Below, in pieces: positions 6,980 through 15,402 of a stretch of DNA of 36,058 nucleotides; the stretch's first letter is position 1; each line of letters opens with the position of its first letter. Made by a program: the position numbers and the translations under genes. This stretch comes from Fibrobacterota bacterium (GTDB taxonomy: Bacteria > Fibrobacterota > Fibrobacteria > UBA11236): NCBI GenBank assembly GCA_023249635.1, contig JAHFCH010000010.1, positions 32,354-68,411 of the forward strand, written 5' to 3'. Below the pieces are notes generated by a model. That model was not told where the DNA came from and made no database searches. It saw only the letters and a program-made list of their open reading frames with translations.

Positions 6980-8005
6980 CTAAGGACAGGTGTATTTGTC
7001 GCCCTGGAATCCCGCATTGGCCGCGCTGGGGTTGAATTGATCGGTGAACGCCAGGAAATAGTTCCCGTTGCTATTGGCCAGCATATCGTCCAGCAGAAGC
7101 GACCCGGTGTTGGCGCCATAGATATACCCGCCGCGCATGGTGCCGCGATTGACCGCCAATACGGCGGGATGCGTGGTCGCGGCGTTACCTGTGAGGCTGA
7201 TATTGGTTGCCGTCGGACCTGTGCAACCGCCCGGGCGGGATTCGGTGTTCTTCCGGATCACGATGCCGCCGATATATCCGAAAGTGTAATAGTTCCCGCA
7301 CAAGTGCCCGTCCGCCTTCTTGCAGACTATGGTCATGCTTCCCGAGCCGGTTACGGCCGGCGCATAGGCATGGGCGATGAAGGTGACCCATTGATCCAGT
7401 CCGGTGGTATTGGTCCAAACGAGATTCGCGTCAAGGTTGGCGTCGGCATCGTCATTGGTTCCCAGTATGGTTACCTTGGAAAAATTCTGGTTGGCCAGCG
7501 GGGCGGAAAACATCACGACGTAGGGATCGGCGTTGGAAACGGCGCGATCGTGGCTGGTGGATAAGGTCACCGTGCATCCGGCGCGGATGGTCATGCTTCT
7601 GCTCATGGTGGTGTGCGTGGTATCCGAGCCGAAGGTGACCGATTTGGCGATGAACCAACGGCTGGCTTGCGCGGCAGCGGATTTCCCCAACGGCGCGGGG
7701 GCATGGTTTTCGTCCGCTTGGGTGGCGTCCACGGGACCTGGCACCCGATGCGCGCCGCTCGGCACGCCGTAGAGCGCGACAATCTCCTGCAGGCGGGCCT
7801 CCAACTCGTCGGGATCGGGGTGCTTGGCCTTAAGGGCGATAATCGCTTTCGTCAAGTTGTCCACCGTCGGCACGGATTTTCCGTCATCCGCAGGGGAAGA
7901 AATGGGGGCTGCTCCGGAACGGTTGTCTTCGCGGGTGCAGGCGAAAAAAAACATCCCGGTCGCGGTCAAGGCGGCCAGTGAAATCATCGGAAAATGCTTT
8001 TGCAT
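6980..8005 (-). CDS. Lipoprotein of unknown function
   Basis: This encodes 341 residues from the ATG at 8005, chosen because GGAAGGA lies eight bases upstream and the following residues form a lipoprotein signal (hydrophobic stretch ending FFFAC, Cys23). The same frame is open for another 74 codons upstream, but that part lacks a signal peptide and reads as leader. After a low-complexity linker there is a short helical segment (about 45-85: LTKAIIALKAKHPDPDELEA and following). The remainder is a beta-rich domain with conserved-looking Cys residues and repeated Thr/Ser strands. No family was recognised. It is transcribed away from the metallopeptidase-like gene at 8204 across a 198-base promoter region that contains no other gene. 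Confidence 0.72.
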   Translation of the reverse strand: MQKHFPMISLAALTATGMFFFACTREDNRSGAAPISSPADDGKSVPTVDNLTKAIIALKAKHPDPDELEARLQEIVALYGVPSGAHRVPGPVDATQADENHAPAPLGKSAAAQASRWFIAKSVTFGSDTTHTTMSRSMTIRAGCTVTLSTSHDRAVSNADPYVVMFSAPLANQNFSKVTILGTNDDADANLDANLVWTNTTGLDQWVTFIAHAYAPAVTGSGSMTIVCKKADGHLCGNYYTFGYIGGIVIRKNTESRPGGCTGPTATNISLTGNAATTHPAVLAVNRGTMRGGYIYGANTGSLLLDDMLANSNGNYFLAFTDQFNPSAANAGFQGDKYTCP

Positions 8006-8203
8006 CGGAGTATCCTTCCAGATCTTATTCGAAATGACGGGCGAGAGGCGCTGTCCGTAAAATAAACCTTTGTCCCATTCGCGCTTGCAATTGCGAAGGT
8101 TGATTTGTGTTACGCCAAGCCGAACCTGCTGTATATCAAGAACATTCAGTTTACCCGGGGCCTCGCGATTGGTAATTTCCCGGATAACTTCTAGGCCGGG
8201 AGT

Positions 8204-9577
8204 ATGCTTCCCTTGAATTCGTCGCAACCTTTTCTGCTCTCCGCCCTCTTGCTGCTAACCGTATCGGCCCGCGCGGAAACCTGGTCTTACGACCTGCTCT
8301 ACCACGCGGCCACCCGGATGCTAGATATCAAAGCGCATTTCTCCGGGATCGAGGAATTGGAAACCGATCGCGAAAGCCTGCCCTTTCTGCGGAACCTGCC
8401 GATGCAGGGCCGCGCCGGGAAATTCACCTTGCCCTGCAAATCCGGATGCGATATCCGCTATGCCTTTGCCTTCGCGGAAGCCTGCAAGCACCCCATGGAC
8501 GAAGCGCTGCAGTGCTACGATCAGGTGTCCCTTAGCAACCCCCGCCTTTGGCTGCTGCGCCCGCCTGCCTACCAGGGCGATCCCGATGTCACCTTGCATT
8601 TCACCACCGATGGCGATGCGAATTACGGGACGGGCCTGTTCCCCAAGCCGGGTGGGCCCGATACCTACATGACCCGGGCCGGCCATTTGCGGGATATGCC
8701 CTGGACCCTTTTCGGGAAATTCCAGCAGAAATATTTCGACATCCCCGGAGCCCGCATCCACTCGGCCATCATCCCTGCGGCCTACCAAGCAACCCCGGAC
8801 CAAGTGCAAGTATGGGTGCAGCGCGCGCTCGCCGCACTCGTCGCGTTCTACGGGAAGTTTCCCGTGCCCCATGCCCTTATCGTGGTAATGCCGCGCTCTG
8901 AGGGAGCCGGTCCTCCCGGCACGAGTTATGGGGATGGCGGCGCGGTGTCGCTCATCCCCCTGCGCCTGGATTGGGAGGAAAAGGATTTGGAAAGGGATTG
9001 GGTCATGACCCACGAAATGGTGCATTTCGCTTTCCCCATGGTGCCGCAACGGCAACATTGGATGGAAGAGGGTCTCGCGACCTATGTGGAACCCATTGCC
9101 CGCCTGCGCACGGGTGAATTGCAGGCGGAGGAGGTTTTCCACGACATGATGCTGGGAATGCCTAAGGGTCTACCGCAGGCGGGCGATCACGGTTTGGACA
9201 ACACGCCGACCTGGGGCAGGACGTATTGGGGCGGAGCCCTCTTCGCATTGCTGGCCGATAAGGAAATCCGCGCGCGGTCCCAGGGCAAGCTGGGCCTGGA
9301 CGATGCCCTGCGGGCTCTCGTCGACGACGGGGGCACCATGGCGGTCGCCTGGGATTTCCCCAAATGCTTGGAGGCCGCGGACAAGGGGACGGGAATGCAT
9401 GTCCTTCGGGGCCTATATGCGAAGATGAGGGATCAACCCTATCCGGTGGATTTGGATGGGATGTGGAAGGATCTCGGCGTGGAACTTCACGAGGGCGGTA
9501 AGGTGACCTTTGACGATAAGGCGCCCCTGGCCTTCGTTCGCAAAGGCATGTCTGCGCGTGTAAAGCCGGGGCGTTGA
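8204..9577 (+). CDS. Secreted gluzincin-like metallopeptidase
   Basis: This encodes 457 residues with a signal peptide (cleavage after about residue 24, SARA). The region 260-295 has the zinc signature of clan MA: MTHEMVHF (His270, Glu271, His274) followed by WMEEGLATYVEP (Glu288/Glu289). Glu289 is the likely third ligand, as in the WxxEGxA block of M1/M61-type enzymes. The N-terminal third is beta-rich, as in M61 glycyl aminopeptidase relatives, with several Cys that may form disulphides in the periplasm or outside. Compared with classical M61 proteins it lacks an obvious PDZ domain. The protein probably cleaves peptides outside the cytoplasm; the substrate is unknown. The Shine-Dalgarno is weak (GGGAG). 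It is not in an obvious operon. Confidence 0.72.
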   Translation: MLPLNSSQPFLLSALLLLTVSARAETWSYDLLYHAATRMLDIKAHFSGIEELETDRESLPFLRNLPMQGRAGKFTLPCKSGCDIRYAFAFAEACKHPMDEALQCYDQVSLSNPRLWLLRPPAYQGDPDVTLHFTTDGDANYGTGLFPKPGGPDTYMTRAGHLRDMPWTLFGKFQQKYFDIPGARIHSAIIPAAYQATPDQVQVWVQRALAALVAFYGKFPVPHALIVVMPRSEGAGPPGTSYGDGGAVSLIPLRLDWEEKDLERDWVMTHEMVHFAFPMVPQRQHWMEEGLATYVEPIARLRTGELQAEEVFHDMMLGMPKGLPQAGDHGLDNTPTWGRTYWGGALFALLADKEIRARSQGKLGLDDALRALVDDGGTMAVAWDFPKCLEAADKGTGMHVLRGLYAKMRDQPYPVDLDGMWKDLGVELHEGGKVTFDDKAPLAFVRKGMSARVKPGR

Positions 9578-9606
9578 TAGCGGACGGAGGCGGTGTTTTT
9601 TATCTT

Positions 9607-9627
9607 AACCCGGTACCAAACCGGGTT
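9607..9627. promoter_or_regulatory. Hairpin between peptidase and reductase genes
   Basis: A perfect inverted repeat, AACCCGG-(7)-CCGGGTT, lies 38 bases before the next start. A T-run (9596-9601) precedes rather than follows it on the plus strand, so it is not a standard terminator for the upstream gene. It may be a leader structure or operator for the reductase-arr pair. Confidence 0.35.
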
Positions 9628-9665
9628 GCGTAGGATTGGTGGAATACCGATGGGAGAGAACAATC

Positions 9666-10304
9666 ATGAGTAAAGTATTCGTCAACATCGCCCTTAGCCT
9701 CGACGGCTTCACGTCCCCGGAAGGCATGACCCTCGACCATTGGAGCGACCCCGGGTACAAGAACTGGGGCGCCAAATGGGGCGGGCTTATGCGCTGGCTC
9801 ATCAATACGCAGTACTTCCGCGAGAACCTTAAGTTCGGGCCTGGGGGAGAGACCGGCCCGGTTAATGACCTGGTACGCAGCACCACGGAGCGCATCGGAG
9901 CCAACATCATGGGCTACCGCATGTTCGAGCAAGGCGAGGCCTCATGGCCCGAGGAGGCTCCGTTCCACACGCCGGTATATGTGCTTACCCATAAGCAGCG
10001 CGAACCCTGGGTGCGCCCGGGCGGGACGACCTTTTTCTTCCTCAATGACGGGCCGGAGAAGGCCCTGGCGCTGGCCCGGGAATCCGCGGGCGGTAAGGAT
10101 ATCCGTATATCCGGCGGCGCCAACGTCATCCAGCAATACCTGAAGATGAATGTGGTGGAGGAGTTGGAGATCGCCTTGTCGCCGGTTTTTTTCGGCACGG
10201 GACGGCGGCTTTTTGAAAACCTCAACGAGCCCGGACCGCAGTTCAAAATCGACTCGGTGCTGAATGGTCCGGCTGCCACGCACTTGCGCTACGTGCGTCA
10301 GTGA
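9666..10304 (+). CDS. Dihydrofolate reductase family protein (RibD C-terminal type)
   Basis: This encodes 212 residues from ATG 9666, preceded by GGGAGAG eight bases upstream; an in-frame ATG 30 bases earlier lacks that support. The fold is the RibD C-terminal/DHFR-like reductase domain: SKVFVNIALSLDGF at the start, a GRxMFEQG-like segment (MGYRMFEQGEASW), VYVLTHKQREPW, then DIRISGGANVIQQYL and LEIALSPVFFGTGRRLFE. Members bind NAD(P)H, and most small stand-alone ones have no proven substrate. The stop is only seven bases before the arr start, so the two genes are almost certainly cotranscribed. Close homologues are frequent in soil bacteria. Canonical FolA is unlikely because the folate-binding pattern is missing. 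Confidence 0.88.
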   Translation: MSKVFVNIALSLDGFTSPEGMTLDHWSDPGYKNWGAKWGGLMRWLINTQYFRENLKFGPGGETGPVNDLVRSTTERIGANIMGYRMFEQGEASWPEEAPFHTPVYVLTHKQREPWVRPGGTTFFFLNDGPEKALALARESAGGKDIRISGGANVIQQYLKMNVVEELEIALSPVFFGTGRRLFENLNEPGPQFKIDSVLNGPAATHLRYVRQ

Positions 10305-10311
10305 CGGTTGC

Positions 10312-10704
10312 ATGGCACTCGATGACGGCCCCTTCTTTCACGGAACCAAAGCGGATTTGAAGATTGGCGATTTGTTGACGTCGGGTTTCCGGTCGAATTA
10401 CCGCCCCGAAATCACCATGAACCATATTTATTTCACGGCTTTGACCAATGGGGCGGGGCTGGCCGCGGCCTTGGCTCCGGGTGACGGACCTCAACGGGTC
10501 TACCTCGTTGAGCCTACCGGGAGCTTTGAAAATGATCCGAATGTCACGGACAAGAAATTCCCGGGGAATCCCACGCGCTCGTACCGCAGCAGCGCGCCCT
10601 TGAAAATCGTGGGCGAAATGACGGAATGGGTACGGCAAACGCCAGAAGAAATCCGGGTATGGCGGGAAAGATTGGCGAATACCCAAGGCGAAATTCTTAA
10701 TTGA
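10312..10704 (+). CDS. arr: Rifampin ADP-ribosyltransferase
   Basis: This encodes 130 residues. Arr enzymes transfer ADP-ribose from NAD+ to the 23-hydroxyl of rifamycins, inactivating them. Family blocks are clear: FFHGTKADLKIGDLLTSGF (residues about 8-27, with the NAD-site His at 10), YRPEITMNHIYFTA, then GDGPQRVYLVEPTG, ENDPNVTDKKFPGNPTRSY and IVGEMTEWV. The length matches the family. ATG 10312 is chosen because the protein then starts at the usual place; an earlier in-frame ATG (10264) would overlap the reductase gene. It is second in an apparent two-gene unit with the reductase. The sequence is typical of chromosomal arr genes in environmental bacteria; no transposon or integron is visible nearby. 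Confidence 0.93.
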   Translation: MALDDGPFFHGTKADLKIGDLLTSGFRSNYRPEITMNHIYFTALTNGAGLAAALAPGDGPQRVYLVEPTGSFENDPNVTDKKFPGNPTRSYRSSAPLKIVGEMTEWVRQTPEEIRVWRERLANTQGEILN

Positions 10705-10740
10705 AGCAGGCAGTTCGACCGCCTCTATAAGGAATCAAGC

Positions 10741-11115
10741 ATGATAATCGGGGCGCATTCCATTATCAACAGCAAGAAGCCGGAACTGGATAAGGCCTTC
10801 CTGCGCGATGTACTCGGCTTGCCGAATGTGGACGCGGGGCATGGCTGGCTTATTTTCGGTTTGCCCCCTTCGGAAATCGCGGTGCATCCCGCCGATGCGG
10901 GCGGCTCGACCGAATTGTTCTTTATCGTAAAGGACGTTGAGGAATTCGTCGCCGAAATGAAGAAGCGGAAAATCAAATGCAGCCCTACCCAGGAACTACA
11001 CTGGGGTATCCTCACCCAGGTCACATTGCCGGGTGGAGGCAAGATTGGGGTCTATGAGGCGCGTCATCCCCGACCCAAAGCGGTTAAAGCCGCCAAGAAG
11101 AATCCAGCAAAATAA
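10741..11115 (+). CDS. VOC family protein (glyoxalase/dioxygenase fold)
   Basis: This encodes 124 residues with AAGGA seven bases before the ATG. It is a vicinal-oxygen-chelate module: an initial MIIGAHSIINSKKPELDKAF strand-helix, FLRDVLGLPNVD, a GWLIFGLPPSEIAVHP strand pair with a potential metal-binding His, ELFFIVKDVEEFVAEMKKR, and TQVTLPGGGKIGVYEARHPR. The length fits single-domain members. The last dozen residues are Lys/Ala-rich, a common tail in this subfamily. Members include resistance proteins and isomerases, but the substrate cannot be read from sequence. It lies 36 bases after arr and may share its transcript; a resistance link is possible but unproven. Confidence 0.85.
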   Translation: MIIGAHSIINSKKPELDKAFLRDVLGLPNVDAGHGWLIFGLPPSEIAVHPADAGGSTELFFIVKDVEEFVAEMKKRKIKCSPTQELHWGILTQVTLPGGGKIGVYEARHPRPKAVKAAKKNPAK

Positions 11116-11136
11116 CCGGAGCGCCCGGGCCTACGA

Positions 11137-11793
11137 TCAGAACCATCCCCCCGCCGGCGCCGCCCCATGCGGCTTATCCATCCCATTCAAAGTCGGTGAC
11201 GGCGGGATATACGCCTGCTGATAAGTAGGCGGCACCTCTCCCGTATATCTATAGAACGTATTGCTCTGGGGATGGTAAACGAGTTCCTCCGATTGTCCTA
11301 CATCCTTCCTCATGATCCGTGCGACCATGTAGTCCGAAGGGCTGGGGAAATTATTCCGATCGCCCTCGGCGGCATGAGGATGGCTGTGCATGCTGATAAA
11401 GGTTCCCGTCGGCTCGGTGGGCCGGTTGATGCCGTCGCCCGGTTCGTAGCGGATGCGTTCATTCGGTTCCACTCTGCCGTCCACCATGCGGAAGCTCTGG
11501 GCGAACTCGCCGTGCTTGCGTAAAGCGCCACTCGGATCCGCGGCGTCGATGTTGCGCAGGAAGGATTTGGCGGCCTCGGCGGAATCCGGCTGCATAATCA
11601 CATGCCCGGAGGGGACCGCAGGCATGAAGCCGCTTTGGAAGGCCTGGGCGGGGTCCTCGATGGCGGCCCTGAGCTGCGCGGTTCTGGGGGAATCGGGAAG
11701 CGGCGGGCAAGCTTCCGCGGGAGGGCGCGCGGGACGCGGTGGGGGAGTGGTGGATAGCATCGGCACGGTGGGCCGGATATTGACGCCTGACAT
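11137..11793 (-). CDS. Proline-rich protein with JAMM-like motif
   Basis: This encodes 218 residues; AGAGGA five bases before the ATG supports the start. There is no signal peptide. The first 35 residues are disordered and proline-rich. The centre (residues 100-160) carries FISMHSHPHA followed by NNFPSPSDYM: His136, His138, then Ser151 and Asp154, the HxH...SxxD pattern of JAMM/MPN metalloproteases, with a longer spacer (12 residues) than the classical seven. A candidate catalytic Glu is in the EPNERIRYE stretch (109-117). JAMM-like domains of this kind occur in polymorphic toxins and secreted effectors. The C-terminus is again Pro/Tyr-rich. No adjacent immunity gene is evident. The assignment is a motif-level inference. 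Confidence 0.55.
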   Translation of the reverse strand: MSGVNIRPTVPMLSTTPPPRPARPPAEACPPLPDSPRTAQLRAAIEDPAQAFQSGFMPAVPSGHVIMQPDSAEAAKSFLRNIDAADPSGALRKHGEFAQSFRMVDGRVEPNERIRYEPGDGINRPTEPTGTFISMHSHPHAAEGDRNNFPSPSDYMVARIMRKDVGQSEELVYHPQSNTFYRYTGEVPPTYQQAYIPPSPTLNGMDKPHGAAPAGGWF

Positions 11794-11960
11794 GGAATCC
11801 TCTTTGTGCAGTAGAGCGGGCTGATTCCAAAATAAGACTGGTCGCTGGAATTAATAGTCCAGTACGCAGGCTGTCGGGTGGTCTGGTTACGGGGCTGCGG
11901 TTTGGAAGCTGGCGCTTTTGGCGGGAGCTAGGCTGGATTGAATTGAAGAGTGGACCCTGG

Positions 11961-12821
11961 CTATCGCCAAAAGGACGCGAGTTTTTCTGTTACGGAACGT
12001 TTACCCTGCAAGCGGCCGGAAATCGCCGCCGGTCTCCCGGATGCCGGGTTCATCGCGCCACCGGTTGCGACCAGCGCCGCGAGCGTCTCTGCGTCGGGAT
12101 GGATCACCTCTACCCGCGAGCCGGAGGCCCGCAACGTTTCCACCGCGCTTTCGAGCGTCACCAAACGCATCGCCTGAGGTGGCGGGATAAGCGAGAGGAT
12201 CAGCACCCGTTCGTAGCCGACCGCCAAATCGGCATTGTCACCGGAATGGAATCCGCCGTCGATATATTTTTGGCCTTCGAACAAGGTTGGGGGCATGCCG
12301 AAGAACGCGGTGGTGGCGATGATGGCATCAACCAGATCGATTCCACTCCCACGGTCGAAGGCGCGCCGCTCCCCGGTTTCCGCATTCAGGGCGACGATGC
12401 GTACGTTTTTATCCGGCCAGTCCTGGGTCGGAATCTGCGTAGCGACGACGGGACGCCGATCCAAACCTTTGCCTACCGCGGCCTTCAGGGCCAAGGCTCC
12501 AATCCGGCTGAGGATTTCCGTATTACCGCCGCCTGCGTTCTTGGCGTCCTCCAAATCCGTCTTTAGCCGGACCCAGTCGACCCTGGGAGGGGGCTCTAGC
12601 GGCGGCACGCCTGGCCCTGCCCGCATCTGGTACAACTCTTCGAGCGGCTTCCCGCTTGCGAGGTCCAGCGCGACCCGTGCACCCGCGGAGGTGCCCAGGA
12701 TCAGGTCGGCATTGCGGACATCGAGACCCGCTTCGGCCATGCCTGTGGCGAGGCCGATTTCCCAGGAGCTCGCGACATAGCCGCCGCCTGCCAGAACCAA
12801 AGCGCGTTGCATCGTATTCAT
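11961..12821 (-). CDS. Patatin-like phospholipase
   Basis: This encodes 286 residues with GGAGA before the start. Patatin-type lipid acyl hydrolase: the glycine-rich oxyanion loop LAGGGYVASSWEIG (residues 10-23), the nucleophile elbow GTSAG (43-47, Ser45) and the catalytic-dyad DGG (188-190, Asp188) are all present. The length and layout fit short bacterial cytoplasmic members; there is no signal peptide. These enzymes hydrolyse acyl ester bonds of lipids; the physiological substrate is unknown. The oxyanion loop (GGGYVASSW) resembles the subgroup common in actinobacteria (GGGGxAGxxW). It is a single gene, with 167 bases to the JAMM-like gene downstream on the same strand and no clear terminator between them. 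Confidence 0.88.
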   Translation of the reverse strand: MNTMQRALVLAGGGYVASSWEIGLATGMAEAGLDVRNADLILGTSAGARVALDLASGKPLEELYQMRAGPGVPPLEPPPRVDWVRLKTDLEDAKNAGGGNTEILSRIGALALKAAVGKGLDRRPVVATQIPTQDWPDKNVRIVALNAETGERRAFDRGSGIDLVDAIIATTAFFGMPPTLFEGQKYIDGGFHSGDNADLAVGYERVLILSLIPPPQAMRLVTLESAVETLRASGSRVEVIHPDAETLAALVATGGAMNPASGRPAAISGRLQGKRSVTEKLASFWR

Positions 12822-13139
12822 CCGTTATCTCCGGTTGACTGGAACCACAAAGTTAGGCATATCCGGGTGGTAATCCTTCCGGTACTACCTCGCTTGCTTC
12901 GAAATGGGGTGGATTCGGGTGCAGACCGTGGCCGCAATTTGATGCTTTGGAAATTGGTGATGCATTCAAAGCGCTAAAAAAGGAGAATGAAATACGGCCG
13001 GGAGGAATGGTTTTTTGGGCAATATTGTTGAAAGAGGAAATTGTATTGCGCCGAGAGAAAATTCGCGCTGTGCGCGGCATCACTCTAGCCGTGGCCGCAG
13101 CGTGCGGCGAATTGTCGATACCTATACTTTCTGTCTGAC
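12822..13139 (+). other. Gene-poor stretch with a doubtful 63-codon ORF
   Basis: No certain gene lies here. A plus-strand frame from TTG 12947 to the stop at 13136-13138 encodes 63 residues beginning LEIGDAFKALKKENEIRPGG. The frame stays open back to a stop at about 12854 without an ATG. It ends one base before the next gene's ATG (13140), as a coupled upstream ORF would. GC is lower than in the neighbours. It could be a small gene, the tail of a broken gene, or chance. The opposite strand is also open over much of it. The divergent patatin promoter must lie in the left part. Confidence 0.25.
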
Positions 13140-13754
13140 ATGCGACCCTTTACCCTTTTACTGATATTGGCCATCTCCCTTCTGGCTGCTCCCTCACGGT
13201 CGGATGCGGCCAAAATGAATGCCACCGCTCCTGTGCCGATGCCGCGCGTCGTCGTCGTTCCGGATACCTTGCGGCAAGCCGCCATCCACGCGAAGTACCG
13301 TGACGGCAGTTTCGAAATCGTGGTCGATACCCTGGAAGCCTTCCTGAAAACCCATAGGATCTTTCGCAGGGAAGACAGCCTTTTCATCGCCAAGCATTTA
13401 GCCGTCGTCTACGCTTCCAATCCGGCCAGCCGCGAAAAAGGCAAGTACCACATGCGCCGCCTGCTGGAATCGGATCCTTCGGCGAATTTGATGGACATGT
13501 ATGTCAGCGACGATCTCGACCGGGTCTGGGAAAAAGTGCGCGCGGAATATTTCGCCGCCCGGGGCGGGCCACCCCGGGAAAAATCCCCCGTCCGCAACGA
13601 AACGCCGGCCCACAAGGAGTACAGTACGTTCAAGGTAGCTGCCTGGACCGGCATCGGAATCGCCGCCACGGGCCTGGTTGCATATTTCCTGCTCGGTGGC
13701 AGCGAGACCGGTGGAAATACCTTTAAGGTAGACGCTAGGACGCAGAAACCATGA
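13140..13754 (+). CDS. Secreted/membrane protein with TPR-like helices
   Basis: This encodes 204 residues. A signal peptide (to about residue 23, RSDA) is followed by a helical region (about 45-140) with alternating amphipathic helices (AAIHAKYRDGSFEIVVDTLEA, FIAKHLAVVYA, GKYHMRRLLE), suggestive of a small TPR-like fold. A hydrophobic segment (AAWTGIGIAATGLVAYFLL, about 168-186) near the C-terminus looks like a single membrane anchor with a short tail. It resembles small proteins preceding lipoprotein genes in Fibrobacterota, but I cannot name a family. The stop codon overlaps the start of the next gene (ATGA), so the two are translationally coupled. No good Shine-Dalgarno is seen. Confidence 0.7.
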   Translation: MRPFTLLLILAISLLAAPSRSDAAKMNATAPVPMPRVVVVPDTLRQAAIHAKYRDGSFEIVVDTLEAFLKTHRIFRREDSLFIAKHLAVVYASNPASREKGKYHMRRLLESDPSANLMDMYVSDDLDRVWEKVRAEYFAARGGPPREKSPVRNETPAHKEYSTFKVAAWTGIGIAATGLVAYFLLGGSETGGNTFKVDARTQKP

Positions 13755-15382
13755 TCCGCCGGGTAGCCTGCTTGTTTATCGCCCTAAGCGCCGTTTTGTT
13801 TTCCTCGTCGTGCGTACTCGACAACGGCAAGCAGAAGCCGGATCATGTCGCCTTCCAGCTGGATCCTGTCCTGCTGGGGCTCACCCGCGTGGAAATCTAC
13901 CGGCTCGATTCCAAAGGCAATCCCATCGCCCCCGCCCTTTTCAGTGATTCTCTTCGCACCCTTGATGATGTCGCCAACCTCGATGCGCGCGGCTACGGCG
14001 GAGGCGCGTCGGTGTTCTCGGTCAAGGGCTATAAGGGTACCCAGATGGTTTATGAAATCAAGGTGGCCTTCAACGGTACCGCATCCACGGTCCAGGAAAT
14101 CAAACTGATCCCCGTGTACTCGTTGAGCTTGAAAGTCGCTGATCCCGTTGATCTGGACAAAGACGGCTTCCGGAGCGGATTCTCCCTCATCGCCGACGTG
14201 AATACCAATCTCGCCGTAGATTCCGTCCTGCTTCGATTCTTCTGGAAAAAGGAAGGAGCCGCGGAATGGGAAAGCCGGGGCGTACACGGCCTCTTCAGGA
14301 TTGCCAAAGCATCCGGGGCCGACTCCGTGGTCGATGCCATGAAAGGCGGCGCGCAAGCCAACGGCACCCTCAAGGTGGAAGCCTATAACCGGGAAAATCT
14401 CCTGGTCGCCGAAAAAACCTTGCCTGTCCGCGAGGAAACAGCCGACGAGGACGATCCCGGCTTCCATTTCCGGCTTATCAACCATACCGGCGCTTTCATG
14501 GAAGCCAGCGTTACCGTTTCGGGGCAGGTCAAAACCCAAAGCCTGGCGCCCCGGGAAACCTTGCTGGTGGAGCGGGATTCCCGTCCTACCGCCATCTCCT
14601 ACTACGCCTCCGCCGATGGGGACGTGGTCGTTTGGAAAGCAACCGTGCCCGTAGAGGATAAGGCCAGCTACAATACCACCCTGATTCTCGCTAACAATAC
14701 GGAAGAATTCTTCGTATTGGCCGTGATGAACAACTCGACCACCATCGTGGATAGCATCATCGTAGACCAGGGTCTTCCCACGGAAGCCTCCAACCAGGGA
14801 CCCATACCGGGCGACGGCCTTTCCTACAATGTCGGCGTCTTCAACTACAATCCCAAGGCCACGGTTTCCTTTATCAACAAGGCTACCGGGAGCGTCGCCA
14901 CCGTCTACCCGTTGGTATTCGATATCAGTTCCGACTACGGCTACCGCTATGCCAGCGTGGTACTGAGCAACTCGAACTGGGCCGATCCCTCCGCCAATCT
15001 TTTCAACAAGACATGGAAACTGATCGCCTCCGGGATCGAACCCGCCATGAAGGATAGCAGCACGGGCGCCCTGTTCACGGACGTATATGCCCGTATGCAG
15101 GGCTGCGCCCGGGACGGATTCATCACTTTCAATGCCAACGGCACCTTTTCCGACAACGAAGGCCCGACCAAATGCGACAATACCAATCCCCAGTCAGTCA
15201 CGGGAACATGGTCCCTGAACGCGAACCGGACCCTATTAACCATGCAATGGGGAAAGGATACCATCCCCATCGTATTCACCGTGGGAGCCCTGACCCCTAC
15301 CACGCTCAAGCTTTCCGATGACAAGGACACCTGGGACGATGGTAAGGTCCATACCTTGACCCTCACTTTCTCGTCATTGTAA
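13751..15382 (+). CDS. Lipoprotein with C-terminal lipocalin-like domain
   Basis: This encodes 543 residues. The lipoprotein signal ends SSSC (Cys21). The middle has several beta-sandwich-like regions: about 30-130 (with IYRLDSKGNP), about 130-230 containing DLDKDGFRSGF (an Asp-rich, calcium-loop-like turn), and about 240-390 with repeated NNTEEF/NNSTTI strands. The last 130 residues form a lipocalin-like domain of the Bacteroidetes/FCB type: FNKTWKLIASG, a Cys pair, DGFITFNANGTFSDNEG, and GTWSLNANRTLLTMQWG. Such domains bind hydrophobic ligands or act as surface modules. It overlaps the preceding gene by four bases and is followed 20 bases later by the receiver-fusion gene, so the three probably form one operon. 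The function is unknown. Confidence 0.75.
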   Translation: MIRRVACLFIALSAVLFSSSCVLDNGKQKPDHVAFQLDPVLLGLTRVEIYRLDSKGNPIAPALFSDSLRTLDDVANLDARGYGGGASVFSVKGYKGTQMVYEIKVAFNGTASTVQEIKLIPVYSLSLKVADPVDLDKDGFRSGFSLIADVNTNLAVDSVLLRFFWKKEGAAEWESRGVHGLFRIAKASGADSVVDAMKGGAQANGTLKVEAYNRENLLVAEKTLPVREETADEDDPGFHFRLINHTGAFMEASVTVSGQVKTQSLAPRETLLVERDSRPTAISYYASADGDVVVWKATVPVEDKASYNTTLILANNTEEFFVLAVMNNSTTIVDSIIVDQGLPTEASNQGPIPGDGLSYNVGVFNYNPKATVSFINKATGSVATVYPLVFDISSDYGYRYASVVLSNSNWADPSANLFNKTWKLIASGIEPAMKDSSTGALFTDVYARMQGCARDGFITFNANGTFSDNEGPTKCDNTNPQSVTGTWSLNANRTLLTMQWGKDTIPIVFTVGALTPTTLKLSDDKDTWDDGKVHTLTLTFSSL

Positions 15383-15402
15383 ACGGAGAGTACCTTTTAT
15401 CC

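Noticed and set aside
8006-8227. N-terminal extension of the lipoprotein ending at 6980
   Set aside because: It would place 74 charged residues before a perfect lipoprotein signal; the internal ATG has a strong Shine-Dalgarno, and the extension overlaps the divergent gene's start.
9596-9627. Intrinsic terminator after the metallopeptidase gene
   Set aside because: The T-run precedes the hairpin instead of following it, so it does not fit a plus-strand terminator.
12853-13083. Minus-strand 76-codon frame
   Set aside because: No Shine-Dalgarno, signal or motif; opposite-strand reading is equally open, so not listed as a gene.
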